A DNA stretch of 64,000 bases. Source: Curtobacterium sp. MCBA15_009 (lineage in GTDB: Bacteria > Actinomycetota > Actinomycetes > Actinomycetales > Microbacteriaceae). Positions 62,635 through 64,000 of this stretch are shown here, in pieces. The notes below the pieces were generated by a model. The model worked only from the letters and a program-made list of their open reading frames with translations, was not told the DNA's origin and made no database searches. The position numbers and the translations under genes are program-made. The stretch is taken from positions 232,759 to 296,758 of the forward strand of contig NZ_MJGO01000037.1 in assembly GCF_001864895.1 (NCBI RefSeq). The letters are read 5' to 3'. Positions within the stretch are counted from its first letter, which is position 1; every line of letters starts with the position of its first letter.

Positions 62635-64000
62635 GTGACCGAACTCCTCGCCGTGGGCGTCATCGCCCTCATCGCCATCGCGGGCGCCGCCGTGCTCGGG
62701 CCCCGGATCGGCGTGGCCGCCCCGCTCGTGCTCGTCGCCGTCGGGATCGTCGCGAGCCTGCTGCCGTGGGTGCCGGACGCGACGATCGAGCCGGAGTGGA
62801 TCCTGGCCGGGTTGCTCCCACCGCTGCTGTACTCGTCGGCCGTGTCCATGCCGTCGATGAACTTCCGCCGCGAGTTCGGCGCGATCAGCGGTCTGTCGGT
62901 GGTGCTCGTGGTCGCGAGCAGCCTCGTGCTCGGGCTCTTCTTCGCCTGGGTGGTGCCGGACCTCGGGTTCTGGTGGGGCATCGCCCTCGGCGCGATCGTC
63001 AGCCCGACCGACGCCGTCGCGACCTCGATCGTCAAGCAGACCTCGATCTCACGGCGGGCGATCTCGATCCTCGACGGGGAGTCGCTGCTCAACGACGCCA
63101 CGGCGCTCGTGCTCCTGCGCACGGCGATCGTCGCCGCGGGAACCACGTTCTCGTTCTGGGGCGCGCTCGGCGACTTCGCGAAGGCCGTCGCCGTCGCCGT
63201 CGTCATCGGCTGGTTCGTGGGCTGGCTGAACGTGTCCGTCCGCGCCCGGGTGCCGAGCGCCGCGGTGAACACGGCGTTGTCCTTCGCGGTGCCGTTCGTC
63301 GCGGCCGTGCCGACCGAGCACTTCGGCGGCTCCGGGCTCGTCGCCGCCGTCGTCGCCGGCCTGTTCACCGGGATCGTCGGACCGCGCCGGCTCCCGCCGG
63401 GCCACCGACTGTCGGACGCGCAGAACTGGCGGACCGTCGAGCTCGTGCTCGAGGGCGCGGTGTTCCTCACGATGGGGCTCGAGCTCGCGCGGATCCTGGG
63501 GGACGTGCAACGGGAGCACACCGGCATCGGTCCGGCGCTGCTCGTCGCGGTCGGCGCCCTCGTGCTCACCGTGCTCGTCCGGGCCGCGTACGTCGCCCCG
63601 CTCCTGTTCGCCCTGTCGAAGGGCGCCGCCCGCGGTGAGCGGATGCGGGACCGCTTCGCCGAGATGCACGCCGGCGACCGCGACGCGATGAGCGAGGTGA
63701 TCCGCGAGCACCGCCCGGGCGGTCGCGTACCGTCGGAACGCGAGCTCGACCGGTTCTCGACCCGGATCCGCCGGACCCTGGCCGACATCGCGTACTACAC
63801 GCAGGCGCCGCTCGGGTGGCGGGAGGGCACGGCCGTGGTGTGGGCGGGCATGCGCGGCGCGGTGACCGTCGCCGCGGCGCAGACGCTGCCGGAGGGCACC
63901 CCGCAGCGATCCCTGCTGGTCTTGGTGGCCTTCGCGGTCGCCCTGCTGTCGCTCGTGGTGCAGGGCGGCACGATCGGTCCGCTGCTCCGCCGGATCGCCG
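62635..64000 (+). CDS. CPA1-type Na+/H+ antiporter (3' end outside window)
   Basis: 455 codons visible, running off the window. About twelve hydrophobic segments; NhaP-type motifs [22 protein letters not shown] and [17 protein letters not shown] are present, with a cytosolic loop near 330-395 ([20 protein letters not shown]). It exports Na+ (or K+) for protons, affecting pH and salt tolerance. GTG start with CACCCT 6 nt upstream; no stop occurs before base 64000. Confidence 0.9.
   Translation, partial: MTELLAVGVIALIAIAGAAVLGPRIGVAAPLVLVAVGIVASLLPWVPDATIEPEWILAGLLPPLLYSSAVSMPSMNFRREFGAISGLSVVLVVASSLVLGLFFAWVVPDLGFWWGIALGAIVSPTDAVATSIVKQTSISRRAISILDGESLLNDATALVLLRTAIVAAGTTFSFWGALGDFAKAVAVAVVIGWFVGWLNVSVRARVPSAAVNTALSFAVPFVAAVPTEHFGGSGLVAAVVAGLFTGIVGPRRLPPGHRLSDAQNWRTVELVLEGAVFLTMGLELARILGDVQREHTGIGPALLVAVGALVLTVLVRAAYVAPLLFALSKGAARGERMRDRFAEMHAGDRDAMSEVIREHRPGGRVPSERELDRFSTRIRRTLADIAYYTQAPLGWREGTAVVWAGMRGAVTVAAAQTLPEGTPQRSLLVLVAFAVALLSLVVQGGTIGPLLRRIA

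Overview
The window is about 64 kb of very GC-rich chromosome with compact, overlapping operons and no rRNA, tRNA, phage, IS or CRISPR features that I can see. The gene content suggests a high-GC actinobacterium, most likely Microbacteriaceae and Curtobacterium-like: Kdp system, WYL and ECF regulators, Ser/Thr kinase, monomeric isocitrate dehydrogenase, and sugar ABC systems without their own ATPase. The taxon is an inference from gene style, not a match. At least 30 genes start 6-8 nt after an xANNNT hexamer with no obvious Shine-Dalgarno, the signature of leaderless transcripts. I used this to choose several start codons. Operons with real leaders or internal genes use GGAGG-like sites or ATGA/GTGA/TGATG coupling.

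Layout. 1-3.2 kb: end of an amino-acid permease, then a GNAT-methyltransferase fusion coupled to a membrane-anchored hydrolase. 3.2-5.8 kb: the formaldehyde-fixing pair hxlB-hxlA (RuMP pathway), divergent from a GHKL-LuxR hybrid regulator, and an XRE membrane protein. 5.9-13.8 kb: complete potassium uptake operon (small ORF-kdpF-A-B-C-D-E) on the minus strand. 13.9-20.1 kb: WYL regulator with divergent VOC protein, RlmA-type rRNA methyltransferase carrying an apparently repeat-derived insertion, a maltokinase-cap-like protein, aldo/keto reductase, GNAT, and two small acidic proteins. 20.1-25.8 kb: cytosolic-looking GH92 mannosidase, Ser/Thr kinase, PAP2 phosphatase. 26-31.1 kb: ECF sigma factor with its coupled membrane partner, a GT39-like glycosyltransferase, an actinobacterial DNA polymerase A-like protein.

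31.2-42.3 kb is the main catabolic island. A minus-strand operon (Gfo/Idh/MocA dehydrogenase, sugar-binding lipoprotein, two permeases, GNAT-C-like protein) lies beside a DeoR regulator. The regulator is divergent from five tightly coupled genes: SIS deaminase/isomerase, ROK-like kinase, NagA-type deacetylase, PfkB kinase and class II aldolase. Together they could import an amino-sugar or glycoside and convert it through phosphorylation, deacetylation, deamination/isomerisation, a second phosphorylation and aldol cleavage to triose phosphates, as in GalNAc/tagatose catabolism.

42.3-50.1 kb: serine dehydratase, PspC protein, quinone-reductase-like protein, shikimate-dehydrogenase-like protein, SRPBCC and phytoene-desaturase-like pair, and assorted regulators and acetyltransferases. 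50.2-53.9 kb: four-gene OpuC-type osmoprotectant ABC importer. 54-60.1 kb: DinB and DUF6197-like pair, ThuA with a GAF/degenerate PP2C protein, a secreted DUF4874/DUF4832 protein, DUF3817. 60.3-64 kb: monomeric isocitrate dehydrogenase, divergent from a CPA1 Na+/H+ antiporter cut by the window end.

The most unusual non-gene signals are several families of interspersed palindromes (two or more copies each in the window), one of which appears to have left a half-copy inside the rlmA-like coding sequence, and the pervasive leaderless-promoter signature. No clearly new multi-gene system was found. The oddest proteins are a pseudo-PP2C with a GAF domain, a ROK kinase without its zinc motif, and the GHKL-LuxR hybrid next to the formaldehyde genes.
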